Source: an uncultured Saprospiraceae bacterium (GTDB taxonomy: Bacteria; Bacteroidota; Bacteroidia; Chitinophagales; Saprospiraceae). Taken from it: DNA of 53,062 bases. Numbering within the stretch: position 1 is the first letter of the stretch; each line of letters begins with the position of its first letter. This document shows, one piece after another, positions 10,101 to 18,599 of this stretch. The notes beneath the pieces are model-generated. The model searched no databases, was not told the DNA's origin, and was given only the letters and a program-made list of their open reading frames with translations. The stretch lies in assembly GCA_938007965.1 (NCBI GenBank), contig CALLMH010000101.1, forward strand, positions 1-53,062, written 5' to 3'. The position numbers were made by a program, and so were the translations under genes.

Positions 10101-10521
10101 GAATATTAGGATCTACTACTTTTTCGAATATAGCTTCTGGGTAGGTTATGATGATCTGACCTTCTCCATCCTTCTGACTTACTTTATTGATGGCTTCTGT
10201 ACGTTGGAGGACATTCATATTGTTGAGTTCCTCGTATGCCATCGGGCGCTTGAATGAGTCTGGAAAGAAATGTACTTTGGGTTTTTCTATGATGAGGTCT
10301 AGCGTATTCTGCAAATAGGCAGCTTCTTCTTTATCGTTGGCTATGAATATCTGGCTGTAGCCACTCTTGGCATATAGTGCCGACAAGACAAAGCTATCCT
10401 GAGCACCTACCATCCCATCGATCATGATTCTAGCGGGTGAGGAAGCTTCTACATAAGAAGCTATTTGGTCTGTTCTTTTATCTTCCTGATAGAGCTTCAG
10501 GAGTCTTTCTAAATTCTCCAC
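7150..10521 (-). CDS. mfd: Transcription-repair coupling factor Mfd
   Basis: Cytoplasmic superfamily 2 translocase that removes RNA polymerase stalled at DNA lesions and recruits UvrA. Visible in order: UvrB-homology region (about 1-330), RNAP-interacting CarD/RID domain (THIDHGIGKYSGLEKIE, about 445 on), RecG-type translocase with Walker A GDVGFGKTEIAL, Walker B DEEQKFGV, TATPIPRTL and the C-terminal helicase motifs (QLRGRVGRS), and the TRCF C-terminal domain (last 110 residues). Length of 1123 aa is normal for Bacteroidota. ATG start. It is a single gene, divergent from the monooxygenase gene with a 162-base gap. Confidence 0.97.
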   Translation of the reverse strand: MENLERLLKLYQEDKRTDQIASYVEASSPARIMIDGMVGAQDSFVLSALYAKSGYSQIFIANDKEEAAYLQNTLDLIIEKPKVHFFPDSFKRPMAYEELNNMNVLQRTEAINKVSQKDGEGQIIITYPEAIFEKVVDPNILDSNKIVIKKGEDLDIDFIIEVLVEYGFERVDFVYEPGQFAIRGGIVDIFSFGNEWPYRIELFDEEIESIRTFNPTNQLSLKNIERVSIIPNINSGFKQEEKVPLFSVFNERTVIWIRDFDVILDKLQMCFDKSEKFATTINVNTEAELKRVFDERAFIYPNEVLNSIEKYNIILTKKTQIKIEPDAKISYNTKPQPSFNKNFKILIDNLVKNEKAGFENFLFTDSAKQIERFYSIFEDLKADVRIHPVNKSIYEGFVDHDLNVACYTDHQIFERFHRYKLRKGFTKDQAMSLKMIRELQPGDFVTHIDHGIGKYSGLEKIELAGKTQESVRLLYQNNDILYVSINSLHKISKFVGKDGKPPKLSKIGGDAWKTLKRKTKKKVKDIAKELIKLYAKRKASKGHAFPPDGYMQNELEASFLYEDTPDQLTATTDMKEDMMAESPMDRLICGDVGFGKTEIALRGAFKAVVGGKQVAILVPTTILALQHYKTFHARMDEFGVTVDYLNRFKTAKQKKEIFAKMADGTLDLVIGTHSLLNKDVKFKDLGLLIIDEEQKFGVAAKEKLRNLKVNVDTLTLTATPIPRTLQFSLMGSRDLSIIRTPPPNRQPIHTERRIFNDDVVRESIYYEVNRGGQVFFVHNRVKSLPDMAAMIKKLCPDITVQIAHGQMDSKQMEERLVSFIAGEYDVLICTNIIETGLDIANANTIIINNAHQFGMSDLHQLRGRVGRSNRKAYCYLFAPPLSVLTSEARKRLKTLEEFSDLGSGFHIAMRDLDIRGAGNMLGGEQSGFISDIGYDTFQKILEEAVFELKETEFKEVYKDQVQTDRNYVRDVEVETDVEMLIPDDYINNIQERLLLYTQLDGINNEEDLTKFIDAMRDRFGPIPKQVNELFDGLRVRWICKKLGFERLSLKGNKLRCYFIGNPQSSYFETEQFQAILKYVSVGGQLKGYSLKQSRNYLLMIKDGVKGLKQARVMLQDLFKEVQK

Positions 10522-10603
10522 AGGACGAAGATATGATAATCAATAGAAAACCGTAAAAAGATGGTAAGTCTCTTGAGAATAATACTATCCTTTTTGACCG
10601 TTA

Positions 10604-10634
10604 TTGCAAAAGCAAGACACTATATTTAGATTTG
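10604..10634 (+). promoter_or_regulatory. Bacteroidota-type promoter TTG-N20-TAgaTTTG
   Basis: TTG at 10604-10606, a 20-base spacer, and an exact TAnnTTTG -7 element at 10627-10634. This is the best -33/-7 match in the window. The ATG of the small ORF at 10640 lies 5 bases after the -7 box, so the transcript probably starts at or almost at that ATG. Confidence 0.6.
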
Positions 10635-10639
10635 CAACT

Positions 10640-10687
10640 ATGAAAACTATAGTATCTATGATGGTAACAGAAAATTACAAAGAGTGA
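10640..10687 (+). CDS. Possible leaderless 15-codon upstream ORF overlapping the monooxygenase start
   Basis: ATG at 10640 opens MKTIVSMMVTENYKE and stops at TGA 10685-10687. That stop overlaps the GTG start of the monooxygenase as GTGA. The ATG sits 5 bases after a perfect TAnnTTTG box, so mRNA is expected to begin near it. It may serve to load ribosomes and couple translation to the GTG. No similarity is recognised. It could also be chance, because the peptide is short. Confidence 0.3.
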   Translation: MKTIVSMMVTENYKE

Positions 10688-11643
10688 AGAAATTTCAGCA
10701 TATAAATACTGGATATAATAGCACTTTCGAATATGGTGAATTGAGCATAGGTATAGTTGTTCCTATAGAGAATTATGTCAGTAGCTCTGTCCCTACTATG
10801 ATAGATCATGTGGAGAGGGTAAGACTCGTAGATCAATTAGGATTCAAGGCATTGTGGCTTAGGGATGTTCCTCTTCATGTACCTTCGTTTGGAGATGCAG
10901 GACAGACTTATGATCCATTTACATATCTTGGTTATTTAGCTGGGCAAACTAAGGATATCGCTTTAGGTATTGCGAGTGTTGCTTTACCTTTACATCATCC
11001 GATACATGTCGCGAAATCAGTCAATACTATTGATCAACTTTCAGGTGGGAGAGTTCTATTGGGAATAGCATCGGGGGATAGAAGGGAAGAATTCCCAGCT
11101 ACTGGATCGGATTTTGAAAACCGTGGTGCTTCTTTTAGAGACGCTTACAAGTTTTTACGAGTTTCTGAAGATGATTTTCCGATTTTGGAGAATAATACAT
11201 ATGGAAAATTGGACGGCACTATGGATATACTACCTAAGCCATATGGTGCTAAAATTCCAATGTTAGTTACCGGTCATAGTCAACAGTCTACTGAGTGGAT
11301 AGCCGAAAATGCAGACGGCTGGATGTTTTATCCTAGAGATAATCAATCACAAGAATTAAGAATCAAACAATGGAGACAACTTATGAGTATATCCCAAGAA
11401 TGGAGCAAGCCATTTATGCAACCACTCTACATAGACCTTATGCCTCAGAGTGACTTTAAACCTCAGGGCATTCACTTAGGGATAAGAACAGGGATTGATT
11501 TTTTGATAGAATACTTACATGGAATAAAAAGTATAGGAGTCAATCACGTTGCGCTCAATCTAAGATTTAATAATGCCAACATAGAGCAAACCTTACATCT
11601 ACTGGCTGAAAAGGTGATCCCACAGTTTCATAAAATTAAATAG
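10684..11643 (+). CDS. Luciferase-like (LLM class) flavin-dependent oxidoreductase
   Basis: TIM-barrel flavin monooxygenase/oxidoreductase resembling the LLM subfamily with the conserved run LGFKALWLRDVPLHVPSFGDAG, then YDPFTYLGYLAGQT, LPLHHPIHVAKSVNTIDQLS, GGRVLLGIASGDRREEFPA, and a C-terminal part starting WMFYPRD. Length of 319 aa fits. GTG start: the in-frame stop at 10627 leaves no ATG upstream and the family's N-terminal strand begins soon after. The downstream SDR gene starts 7 bases after its stop, so the pair is an operon, perhaps acting on the same small molecule (inference). The physiological substrate cannot be read from sequence. Confidence 0.85.
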   Translation: MKKFQHINTGYNSTFEYGELSIGIVVPIENYVSSSVPTMIDHVERVRLVDQLGFKALWLRDVPLHVPSFGDAGQTYDPFTYLGYLAGQTKDIALGIASVALPLHHPIHVAKSVNTIDQLSGGRVLLGIASGDRREEFPATGSDFENRGASFRDAYKFLRVSEDDFPILENNTYGKLDGTMDILPKPYGAKIPMLVTGHSQQSTEWIAENADGWMFYPRDNQSQELRIKQWRQLMSISQEWSKPFMQPLYIDLMPQSDFKPQGIHLGIRTGIDFLIEYLHGIKSIGVNHVALNLRFNNANIEQTLHLLAEKVIPQFHKIK

Positions 11644-11650
11644 GATAATA

Positions 11651-12454
11651 ATGAAAAATAAAACCATCCTTATAACAGGAAGTACAGACGGTATCGGAAA
11701 ATTAGCGGCAACTAAACTCGCTAAAAATGGGCATAATATAATTTTACACGGTCGAAATGCTGAGAAGCTAACCAGGGTAAAGGAAGAAATCAAGTCGCTT
11801 ACTAAGAATGATAATATTGTAGGGTATGTTGCAGATTTTTCCATTTTGGAAGAAGTAAGACATATGGCAAGTAAGATCAAAGAAGATCACTCAACTATAG
11901 ATGTCCTAGTCAATAATGCGGGTGTTTTCAAAGTTGCAAACCCTATTAGTGCCAATGGATTAGATATAAGAATGGTGGTCAATTATCTAGCTCCATACAT
12001 ACTGACCGATGAATTGATTCCCATTTTGGAGCGGAGTGATAATCCTAGGATAATCAACCTAAGCTCTGCCGCACAAGAAACAGTATTAGGTAGATCATTG
12101 GAGAAAAATGTAAGTCTATCTGATAATCAAGCCTATGCTCAAAGTAAATTAGCTATTCTATTATGGAGTTTTGATTTTGCTCGAAAACACAAATTTATAA
12201 CTACAATTGCCCTTAACCCTGGGTCGCTTCTAAATACTAATATGGTGAAAGAAGCTTATGGTAAATTCTGGTCTCCAGCCGATAAAGGTGCCGATATCAT
12301 CATAGACATAGCCATCAATCCTAAGTATGCAGACAAATCTGGTCAGTATTTCGACAATGACAAAGGAGATTTTGGGCAAGCACACCCCGATGCTTATCAG
12401 AGCGATAAAATAGAGGCACTTATTTCGAAAACTGAGGAACTATTAGGCAATTAA
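11651..12454 (+). CDS. Short-chain dehydrogenase/reductase
   Basis: Classical NAD(P)-dependent SDR of the retinol-dehydrogenase-like type. Cofactor loop TGSTDGIG at residues 9-16, NNAG at 88-91, catalytic Ser in LSSAA (138/139), and the YxxxK pair Y162/K166 in YAQSK. A basic HGR after the second strand favours NADP(H). Length of 267 aa is typical. It lies 7 bases downstream of the flavin oxidoreductase, so it is co-transcribed from the promoter near 10604. The substrate is unknown. Confidence 0.9.
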   Translation: MKNKTILITGSTDGIGKLAATKLAKNGHNIILHGRNAEKLTRVKEEIKSLTKNDNIVGYVADFSILEEVRHMASKIKEDHSTIDVLVNNAGVFKVANPISANGLDIRMVVNYLAPYILTDELIPILERSDNPRIINLSSAAQETVLGRSLEKNVSLSDNQAYAQSKLAILLWSFDFARKHKFITTIALNPGSLLNTNMVKEAYGKFWSPADKGADIIIDIAINPKYADKSGQYFDNDKGDFGQAHPDAYQSDKIEALISKTEELLGN

Positions 12455-12688
12455 AACTATATATTTAGTCAATCAAGGTGAAATGTATTATACATTATCT
12501 CCATTACTAAATCTAAGACCTAAAGAAAAGGCGAAACGGTAGATGCATCAGTATTGTTGAATGCAGGACATACTTATACGGGCATAGATATTTTCATTTT
12601 AATCCTTTACTAATCATAATATATGCGAATGTGGAAAAGTTGGGTGCAATTCTCATAACCTCCCTTACCGTTATCACAGAAAGAATTC

Positions 12689-12696
12689 TAATTTTG
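12689..12696 (+). promoter_or_regulatory. -7 element TAatTTTG upstream of mutL
   Basis: Exact TAnnTTTG match 22 bases before the mutL ATG. No convincing TTG lies at the normal -33 distance. Confidence 0.4.
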
Positions 12697-12718
12697 CGAT
12701 CAGAAAGTAAATCCACTT

Positions 12719-14560
12719 ATGCCAGACATCATACAATTATTGCCAGATAGTATAGCCAATCAGATCGCAGCGGGAGAAGTTATCCAACGACCCGCTTCTG
12801 TGGTAAAAGAATTGGTAGAGAATGCAATCGACGCTGAAAGTACAGAGATCAAACTGATCATCAAAGATGCGGGCAAAACACTGATCCAAGTAATAGACAA
12901 TGGCAAAGGAATGTCTGATACCGATGCGCGTATGAGTTTCGAGAGACATGCAACTTCTAAGATCAGAAAAGCTGCAGACCTATTTTCTATCTCTACCAAA
13001 GGATTCAGAGGCGAAGCATTGGCATCTATCGCGGCCATCGCTCATGTAGAGTTGATCACTAAGACCCATGGTGAAGAGCTAGGAAGAAGATTGCTAGTAT
13101 CTGGATCTAAAGTGACTAAGCAAGAGCCTTGCTCCGCACAATCAGGAACTAATTTTTCTGTCAAAAATCTGTTTTTTAATGTTCCTGCACGAAGAAAATT
13201 TTTAAAGTCTAATCCCGTAGAACTCAAACATATCATCGAAGAATTCAAACGGGTAGCACTGGCACATCCTACTATATTTATGTCCCTCTATAGTAATGAG
13301 CAAGAAGTATATCATCTGCCGGCGAGTAACTACCGACAGAGAATAGTCGCCATCATGGGAAAATCGATGAATGATAAACTAGTGCCTATCGAAGAGGATA
13401 CTGAGATCGTATCATTGTCAGGATTCGTCGGAAAACCAGATGCTGCCAAGAAAAGAAAAGGGGATCAATTCATATTCGTTAATGATCGATTCATCAAGAG
13501 TAACTATCTGAATCATGCAATAAGAACCGCCTACGATGACTTGATCGTGAAGGAGGCATATCCATTATTTTTCTTATATCTTACGGTAGATCCTGCGCAG
13601 ATAGATATTAATGTCCATCCTACTAAGACCGAAATAAAATTTGAAGAAGAGCGATTGATTTATAACTATATACGTGTGGCAATCAAGCATGCACTTGGTC
13701 ATTATAATGTGTCACCGACACTAGACTTTGGATCCAATTCCAATTTTGGCAATTCTATAGATAACAAACGTTCATTTGATCAGGTAAACCAAGAATACAA
13801 TTTCAAATCTGATGCTGGATATTCTAAACCTAATACAGGAGGGAAATTCGAAAAATCAAATCTGAAAGCTTGGGAACAAATCTATGCGGGTATCCAAGAA
13901 GGTCAAGAAGAACAACCGACAGATATACAACAGACACTTACTGTTGCCAGCAAAATAAGTACAGAATCCGGCGAAGAGATATCTAAAGTAGAGGAGGGGA
14001 AACCACCTTATCAGATCCATAATACTTATATCCTTACACATATCAAGTCTGGATTTTTATTGATAGATCAACAAGCGGCTCATGAGCGGATTTTATATGA
14101 AAATAATCTATCTAGCCTAAGCTCTCACCAAAAACTGACACAGAAAGAATTATTCCCTAGGACAATAGAGTTAGATAATGCTAAGGCCACTATCATGAAA
14201 GACATACTTCCTAAGATCAATGCTCTCGGATTTGATGTAGAAGATTTTGGAGGGAAGACTTTTCTAATCCATGGAATACCAGCGGGATTAACAGGCAGTG
14301 CTGATGCTACCGTACTCATGGAGCGATTGATAGATCAATATGTGGATAATATGGAACTGCAGTTAGGGATAGAAGAAAATCTTGCCCGTTCATTGGCTGT
14401 CTCCGCAGCGATAAAGAGAGGGAAGGCTATGGAAGTAGCTGAGATGAAGTTGATGATCGATCAGTTATTTGCTTGTGAAGTGCCTTATAAGAGTCCTACA
14501 GGTCGAAGATGCATAGTCACGATGGATATGGATACGATATTGAGGCAGTTTATAGGATAA
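12719..14560 (+). CDS. mutL: DNA mismatch repair protein MutL
   Basis: GHKL ATPase that couples MutS mismatch recognition to strand removal. N-terminal ATPase motifs: ELVENAIDA (31-39), DNGKGM (60-65), TKGFRGEALASI (93-104). A transducer domain follows with VNDRFIKS and NVHPTKTEIKF, then a poorly conserved linker (about 340-430) and the C-terminal dimerisation domain. The endonuclease motif region reads DQQAAHERILYE instead of DQHA-x2-E-x4-E. The later motifs are SAAIKRG (in place of a Cys-containing ACKxAIK) and CEVPYKSPTGRR. I have the impression that Bacteroidota MutL proteins often deviate here, so nicking activity is uncertain. Length of 613 aa is normal. ATG start, single gene. Confidence 0.96.
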   Translation: MPDIIQLLPDSIANQIAAGEVIQRPASVVKELVENAIDAESTEIKLIIKDAGKTLIQVIDNGKGMSDTDARMSFERHATSKIRKAADLFSISTKGFRGEALASIAAIAHVELITKTHGEELGRRLLVSGSKVTKQEPCSAQSGTNFSVKNLFFNVPARRKFLKSNPVELKHIIEEFKRVALAHPTIFMSLYSNEQEVYHLPASNYRQRIVAIMGKSMNDKLVPIEEDTEIVSLSGFVGKPDAAKKRKGDQFIFVNDRFIKSNYLNHAIRTAYDDLIVKEAYPLFFLYLTVDPAQIDINVHPTKTEIKFEEERLIYNYIRVAIKHALGHYNVSPTLDFGSNSNFGNSIDNKRSFDQVNQEYNFKSDAGYSKPNTGGKFEKSNLKAWEQIYAGIQEGQEEQPTDIQQTLTVASKISTESGEEISKVEEGKPPYQIHNTYILTHIKSGFLLIDQQAAHERILYENNLSSLSSHQKLTQKELFPRTIELDNAKATIMKDILPKINALGFDVEDFGGKTFLIHGIPAGLTGSADATVLMERLIDQYVDNMELQLGIEENLARSLAVSAAIKRGKAMEVAEMKLMIDQLFACEVPYKSPTGRRCIVTMDMDTILRQFIG

Positions 14561-14828
14561 CCTATCATTTTAGCACATATTACTCAAGGCAAGTATTTCT
14601 TGGATAGACATATTTTATGCTACTAACTCGGATTGTGCCTTTTGCTATAAGCCACACTACACAATACTCGCTAACGCTCATACAGTTGAGGATTCTCAAC
14701 TTCAAAATTCAATCCAAATACCTAGGCCAGCTAAGGTCACTAGCGAATATCGACTTAAAACCATACCATCACACACCCCATTTGTATTGCTCTCCTTACT
14801 TCGGAACTGCCCTATATAACTAAAAAAA
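14561..14828. other. Intergenic region after mutL, no gene seen
   Basis: It holds a 7-bp inverted repeat with a GATT loop (14684-14701, agttgag/ctcaact) that lacks a T-tract, so it is not an obvious terminator. A 68-codon ORF at 14617-14823 has no signal peptide, no recognisable motif and no promoter, and I do not accept it. Confidence 0.5.
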
Positions 14829-14857
14829 AGGATCTTTTGAATAATTCAAAAGATCCT
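14822..14857 (-). terminator. Rho-independent terminator of the T9SS thrombospondin-3 protein gene
   Basis: Perfect 13-bp stem aggatcttttgaa (14829-14841) / ttcaaaagatcct (14845-14857) with a 3-base loop. The run of eight A on the plus strand (14822-14829) is the U-tract for the minus-strand transcript. It sits 37 bases after the gene's stop. Confidence 0.9.
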
Positions 14858-14894
14858 AATTACTAAAGGTACGTGAGTATAAAATGGTTTTATC

Positions 14895-17453
14895 TTACAA
14901 GCTTAGTATTTTTCCGGATTTTACATTTTCGCCATTGATAATTCTGTACAGTAGAATTCCATTGTACGGTGTATCTAATGTTATCTGAGTATTATTCTGT
15001 CCTTTTGTAGTAGTGTGTGATCTTGAGTAGATTACCTTTCCGCTTACATCTGTCAACTCGATCGTTACATTCGTATCTGTATCACTTAAGTAATTCATCT
15101 GGAATGAACCATTGAATGGATTCGGGTATACCTTTACATCATCCTTACTTATTGAAGTGACAAGTTCTCTTAGTTGCACCTCTAATTCCGAATCAGTCGG
15201 GTTAGAATCTATGATATTGCTTAGGGTTATGATATCATCCTCTGATGCAGAAGAATCATCTTGATCGATGATAATGTCACCCAATCTGATTCCAGTGAAA
15301 TCTATACCATCAATATTCTCATTTGCTACCAATACATCAATAATCGTCTTCGGATCGTCGTATAGTTCTTCTGCGGTAGCCGTTTCTATTTGTGCAGGAT
15401 CTACGAATAACCACTCACTCGTTGTGCCGAAGTCTTCGATCTCACCTGTCAAGAATTCTAATAATTTCTTTAGGTCATCAAAATCAACGTCTCCATCCTG
15501 ATCTATATCTGCTGCCCATTTCTGATGTGCAGCTGTAAATTCTGCATTTCCTACGACATAATCCATTAGGAAATTGAGATCTTCATTATCGATTCCACCA
15601 GCATAGTCAAGGCCGCTGTAATCACAATATAGTTTATACTCATTGCCAGGATATGCGAACCCTGCGAATCTATAATGTCCCCATGCACCAGTATTGGACA
15701 TCAACATAAGATTGCTGACCACTGTATCCATATGGGCAGTTACTGTTGTGTCTATATTGATAAAGAATATATAGCTACTATCCATCGCATTGTACATACT
15801 ATCCATAGAAGCCACTACGCTGGTGTCCAGAGTTACTACATAACTTGTGTCTGGTCCCATATCTTTTATAGTCACGAGGACGTCTTCCATCATATCTCCA
15901 CCCACGGTACTGACTGTACCACCAATGTAGTAGTGCATGCCTGGATCTGGGTCAATTTCTTCTTCACAAGCGTCACCGACTCCGTCTCCATCTTCATCTT
16001 CTTGATATGGATTTGGAGTTTCTGGACAGTTATCATCTGCGTCGAGCACTCCGTCATCATCTAGGTCATTGTCCATTTCTTCACAAGCATCACCGATACC
16101 GTCTCCATCTTCGTCTTCTTGATTTGGATTTGGTACATATGGGCAGTTGTCATCTGCATCACTCACACCATCATGATCTTGATCGCTAGGTGCAGGTTCG
16201 CAGTTAGGGATATTTGCTCCGTTGTTTTGTACATCTATAGTGACTACACAATATGATTGATTTCCATCATGATCAGTCACCCACATTTGCACCTGATTCT
16301 CTCCTACATCGGCACAGGTAAATGTCTTGAAAGTATCATGGATATCTGATGAAAATGAAAATTTGAGAGATCCGCCATTACAAGAAGCGGTACTTCCTAG
16401 ATCTAGATCTTTTGCCCAAATCTCTACCATACCATCATCGAATACTCCATCATGGTCACTATCCACACCCATCAATGATACAGCGATAGAACCATAGCAA
16501 TATGGCGTTGGCGGTTTATTGTCCGTTACTTTTATCTTTTGTGTACATGTCTTTTTCTTTCCACAGCCATAGTTGACAGTATACTTTACAGTATGCCATC
16601 CTATCGGATAAGTCCCAGAGATATCAGCTCCGTTGTTATCAGCATAAGGGGAGTTATTAGTAACTGTGAAATGTCCACCACAGGCATCTCCATCTACATA
16701 TAGAGGGTCAGCGTGTATGTATTTATTTACACAATTATTAGAATTTACAGTGATATCAGCTGGACATGTCAATACTGGTATGTCCCCCTGCGATACTTTT
16801 ATGAATTGGTAATAAACCCAGAGACCTGGAGTATAACCATTATATCCTCCATTGTAATTTGGATTATACTGACACCAATCTATGATTTGCCATTTTCTAA
16901 CTATTTTTTTACATGTGGAACTGATCGTATATACTTGATCAGAATGAGCAACACCTATATTGCTACTACCGCAAGATCCACTTCCTCCATACCAAGTAGG
17001 ATATCCCCATCCTGGAGGCATTTGACTTGGGTGAGTAGATGGGTAACAACCTTCTAGAGTAACGTGCTCTTGTGGCCATGTGATATTACTTTCGTTGAAT
17101 GAATTATACCCTCCACTGACAGTTATGACTTGGCTACAAGTATGAACTTGCCAGTTGTAGTCTTCCACAGACCAAGTTCTTACGATGTAGCCTACATTAC
17201 ATGAGTTCAGATTGTAACTCACTGAAGGAGTACCAGCATCATACCAGTTTCCACCATAGTAGTAATTGGCATTTCCATATATAGATAGATCCCAGATTTC
17301 ATCATTACACGAGACGGTTACATTATCAGGGCAATATAGTGTAAAGCTACTTTCAGCATCGACGCCAGCTTCACTAGAGAAAATTGGGCTAAGAGAAAAA
17401 AGCATAAAAAATAGCATCATTGTACTATTCAAAATTGTAGATTTTTTTTTCAT
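14895..17453 (-). CDS. Large secreted protein: HYR-like domains, thrombospondin type 3 repeats, dockerin-like motif, T9SS type A tail
   Basis: Cell-surface or extracellular protein of 852 aa. A signal peptide (residues 1-30) is followed by cysteine-rich beta domains typical of Bacteroidota HYR-containing proteins (TLYCPDNVTVSCNDE, VLTCPADITVNSNNC). Two Ca-binding thrombospondin type 3 repeats follow (about 420-500: DQDHDGVSDADDNCP and DDDGVLDADDNCP). At DNA level these form a tandem repeat of about 117 bases (about 15963-16196). A carboxypeptidase-regulatory-like domain comes next, then a dockerin/EF-hand-like segment ADIDQDGDVDFDDLKKLL (about 648-666). The type A sorting domain (about 773-852) starts at VYPNPFNGSF. 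The gene has its own strong terminator and an upstream -7 box, so it is monocistronic. It is probably an adhesin or structural surface protein. No catalytic motif was seen. Confidence 0.85.
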   Translation of the reverse strand: MKKKSTILNSTMMLFFMLFSLSPIFSSEAGVDAESSFTLYCPDNVTVSCNDEIWDLSIYGNANYYYGGNWYDAGTPSVSYNLNSCNVGYIVRTWSVEDYNWQVHTCSQVITVSGGYNSFNESNITWPQEHVTLEGCYPSTHPSQMPPGWGYPTWYGGSGSCGSSNIGVAHSDQVYTISSTCKKIVRKWQIIDWCQYNPNYNGGYNGYTPGLWVYYQFIKVSQGDIPVLTCPADITVNSNNCVNKYIHADPLYVDGDACGGHFTVTNNSPYADNNGADISGTYPIGWHTVKYTVNYGCGKKKTCTQKIKVTDNKPPTPYCYGSIAVSLMGVDSDHDGVFDDGMVEIWAKDLDLGSTASCNGGSLKFSFSSDIHDTFKTFTCADVGENQVQMWVTDHDGNQSYCVVTIDVQNNGANIPNCEPAPSDQDHDGVSDADDNCPYVPNPNQEDEDGDGIGDACEEMDNDLDDDGVLDADDNCPETPNPYQEDEDGDGVGDACEEEIDPDPGMHYYIGGTVSTVGGDMMEDVLVTIKDMGPDTSYVVTLDTSVVASMDSMYNAMDSSYIFFINIDTTVTAHMDTVVSNLMLMSNTGAWGHYRFAGFAYPGNEYKLYCDYSGLDYAGGIDNEDLNFLMDYVVGNAEFTAAHQKWAADIDQDGDVDFDDLKKLLEFLTGEIEDFGTTSEWLFVDPAQIETATAEELYDDPKTIIDVLVANENIDGIDFTGIRLGDIIIDQDDSSASEDDIITLSNIIDSNPTDSELEVQLRELVTSISKDDVKVYPNPFNGSFQMNYLSDTDTNVTIELTDVSGKVIYSRSHTTTKGQNNTQITLDTPYNGILLYRIINGENVKSGKILSL

Positions 17454-17494
17454 GGTTTAGTTATTACTATAGTTAAGTATAAAACATATTAAAA

Positions 17495-17502
17495 CAAAAG
17501 TA
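17495..17502 (-). promoter_or_regulatory. -7 element TActTTTG on the minus strand, upstream of the T9SS protein
   Basis: The plus strand reads caaaagta, which is an exact TAnnTTTG on the minus strand, 41 bases before the ATG at 17453. No good -33 TTG was found. Confidence 0.4.
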
Positions 17503-17856
17503 CATATGTATTTCGTTTTTTATCAGTATGTTCCAATGTTTTTTGTAAAATAGGGGTATCCCCTGATTTATAGGTTTTGAGATTTGCCTAGAGAATTTGT
17601 GTAAGTAGATTGCTAAATAGTCTATACTTTTTAAGAAAGGGGACTTTTCAATATGTATAGATACAAAAACCCGAAGCAGGCACAATATCTTAAAATTTAT
17701 TATAATATAACTTATGTATTGGTTTTAATATTTAGACTTATCTTGCATTACTAATATATATTATATGTATTGATTTGATGCTGTATCATTAGCGCTATTT
17801 CAATGATATATAAATATAAAAAATATTAATAATAGAATATTCTAATATCTAAATAT
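17503..17856. other. AT-rich divergent intergenic region, no gene seen
   Basis: It separates the minus-strand T9SS protein from the plus-strand VanX-like gene. It contains an isolated GC-rich interrupted palindrome, agggg-tat-cccct, at 17552-17564, and long AT tracts. The 70-codon minus-strand ORF at 17473-17685 is judged spurious. Confidence 0.5.
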
Positions 17857-18576
17857 ATGAGCATTAAAGCTATCCGCCTCCCCAAGATCAATGTATTATG
17901 TAGCTTGTTTTTAATAGTAATTTTCTCAGCGTGTAATAATCCGAGTCCAACGTCGACCAAAGTAGATGACCAATCGAGTAGCGAAATGGAAGAAGAGCTG
18001 TCTGCTCCGATAGTCAAAGTATACGACTATGACACTTTGGTATGGAAGGAAATCACAGAAGAAAGTGGTGTCATATTAGATATCAGATACGCGACGGAAA
18101 ACAACTTTACAAAAAAACAGATCTATCCATGTCCGAGATGCTTCTTAAGACCTGCAATGGCGGAAAAGATCTTAACATTACAAAGAGATATTAAGTCAAG
18201 ATATGGTATGAATTTGAAATTATTCGATTGTTACCGACCCAGACCTGCGCAGCAGAAGTTATGGGACATCGTGCCAGATGCTAGGTATGTAACTCCGCCT
18301 AGTAAGGGTTCTATGCACAATAGAGGCTTGGCAGTAGACGTAACGTTGACAGATGAGGCGGGTCATGAATTAGATATGGGGACAGAGTATGATTTTTTTG
18401 GTTATGAAGCGTATACCACGAATAAAGATCTTCCACAAGAAGTATTAAAAAATCGAAACATACTGACCAAGTTGATGAATGTCCACGGTATGAAAGGAAT
18501 AAGGACGGAGTGGTGGCATTTCTCATTAAAGTCAGAGAAAGCTCCCTTGGACGAATGGGAATGGGAGTGTGAATAG
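17857..18576 (+). CDS. D-alanyl-D-alanine dipeptidase (VanX/DdpX family) lipoprotein
   Basis: Zinc dipeptidase of the M15D family that cleaves D-Ala-D-Ala, acting in cell-wall turnover in the periplasm. The N-terminus is a lipoprotein signal with lipobox IFSAC (C26). The catalytic signature is complete: SMHNRGLAVD (H154, D161 as zinc ligands), EWWH (E218 as base, H221 as ligand), and FDCYRPRPAQQ with the transition-state arginine (R127). Length of 239 aa is normal including the lipid-anchor segment. No VanA/VanH partner is nearby, so a resistance role is not supported. Housekeeping recycling is more likely. Confidence 0.9.
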   Translation: MSIKAIRLPKINVLCSLFLIVIFSACNNPSPTSTKVDDQSSSEMEEELSAPIVKVYDYDTLVWKEITEESGVILDIRYATENNFTKKQIYPCPRCFLRPAMAEKILTLQRDIKSRYGMNLKLFDCYRPRPAQQKLWDIVPDARYVTPPSKGSMHNRGLAVDVTLTDEAGHELDMGTEYDFFGYEAYTTNKDLPQEVLKNRNILTKLMNVHGMKGIRTEWWHFSLKSEKAPLDEWEWECE

Positions 18577-18599
18577 GGAATAAGTCGAGCATGAAAGCA

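Noticed and set aside
12483-12542. 20-codon ORF (MYYTLSPLLNLRPKEKAKR) followed in another frame by a coding-like stretch (KGETVDASVLLNAG) between the SDR gene and mutL
   Set aside because: It might be a remnant of a broken gene, but I cannot match it to a family, and the stretch is too short to tell from chance.
14617-14823. 68-codon ORF after mutL
   Set aside because: No start context, no recognisable domain, and it lies between mutL and the opposing terminator.
17473-17685. 70-codon minus-strand ORF upstream of the T9SS protein
   Set aside because: It overlaps the probable promoter of that gene and has no domain character.
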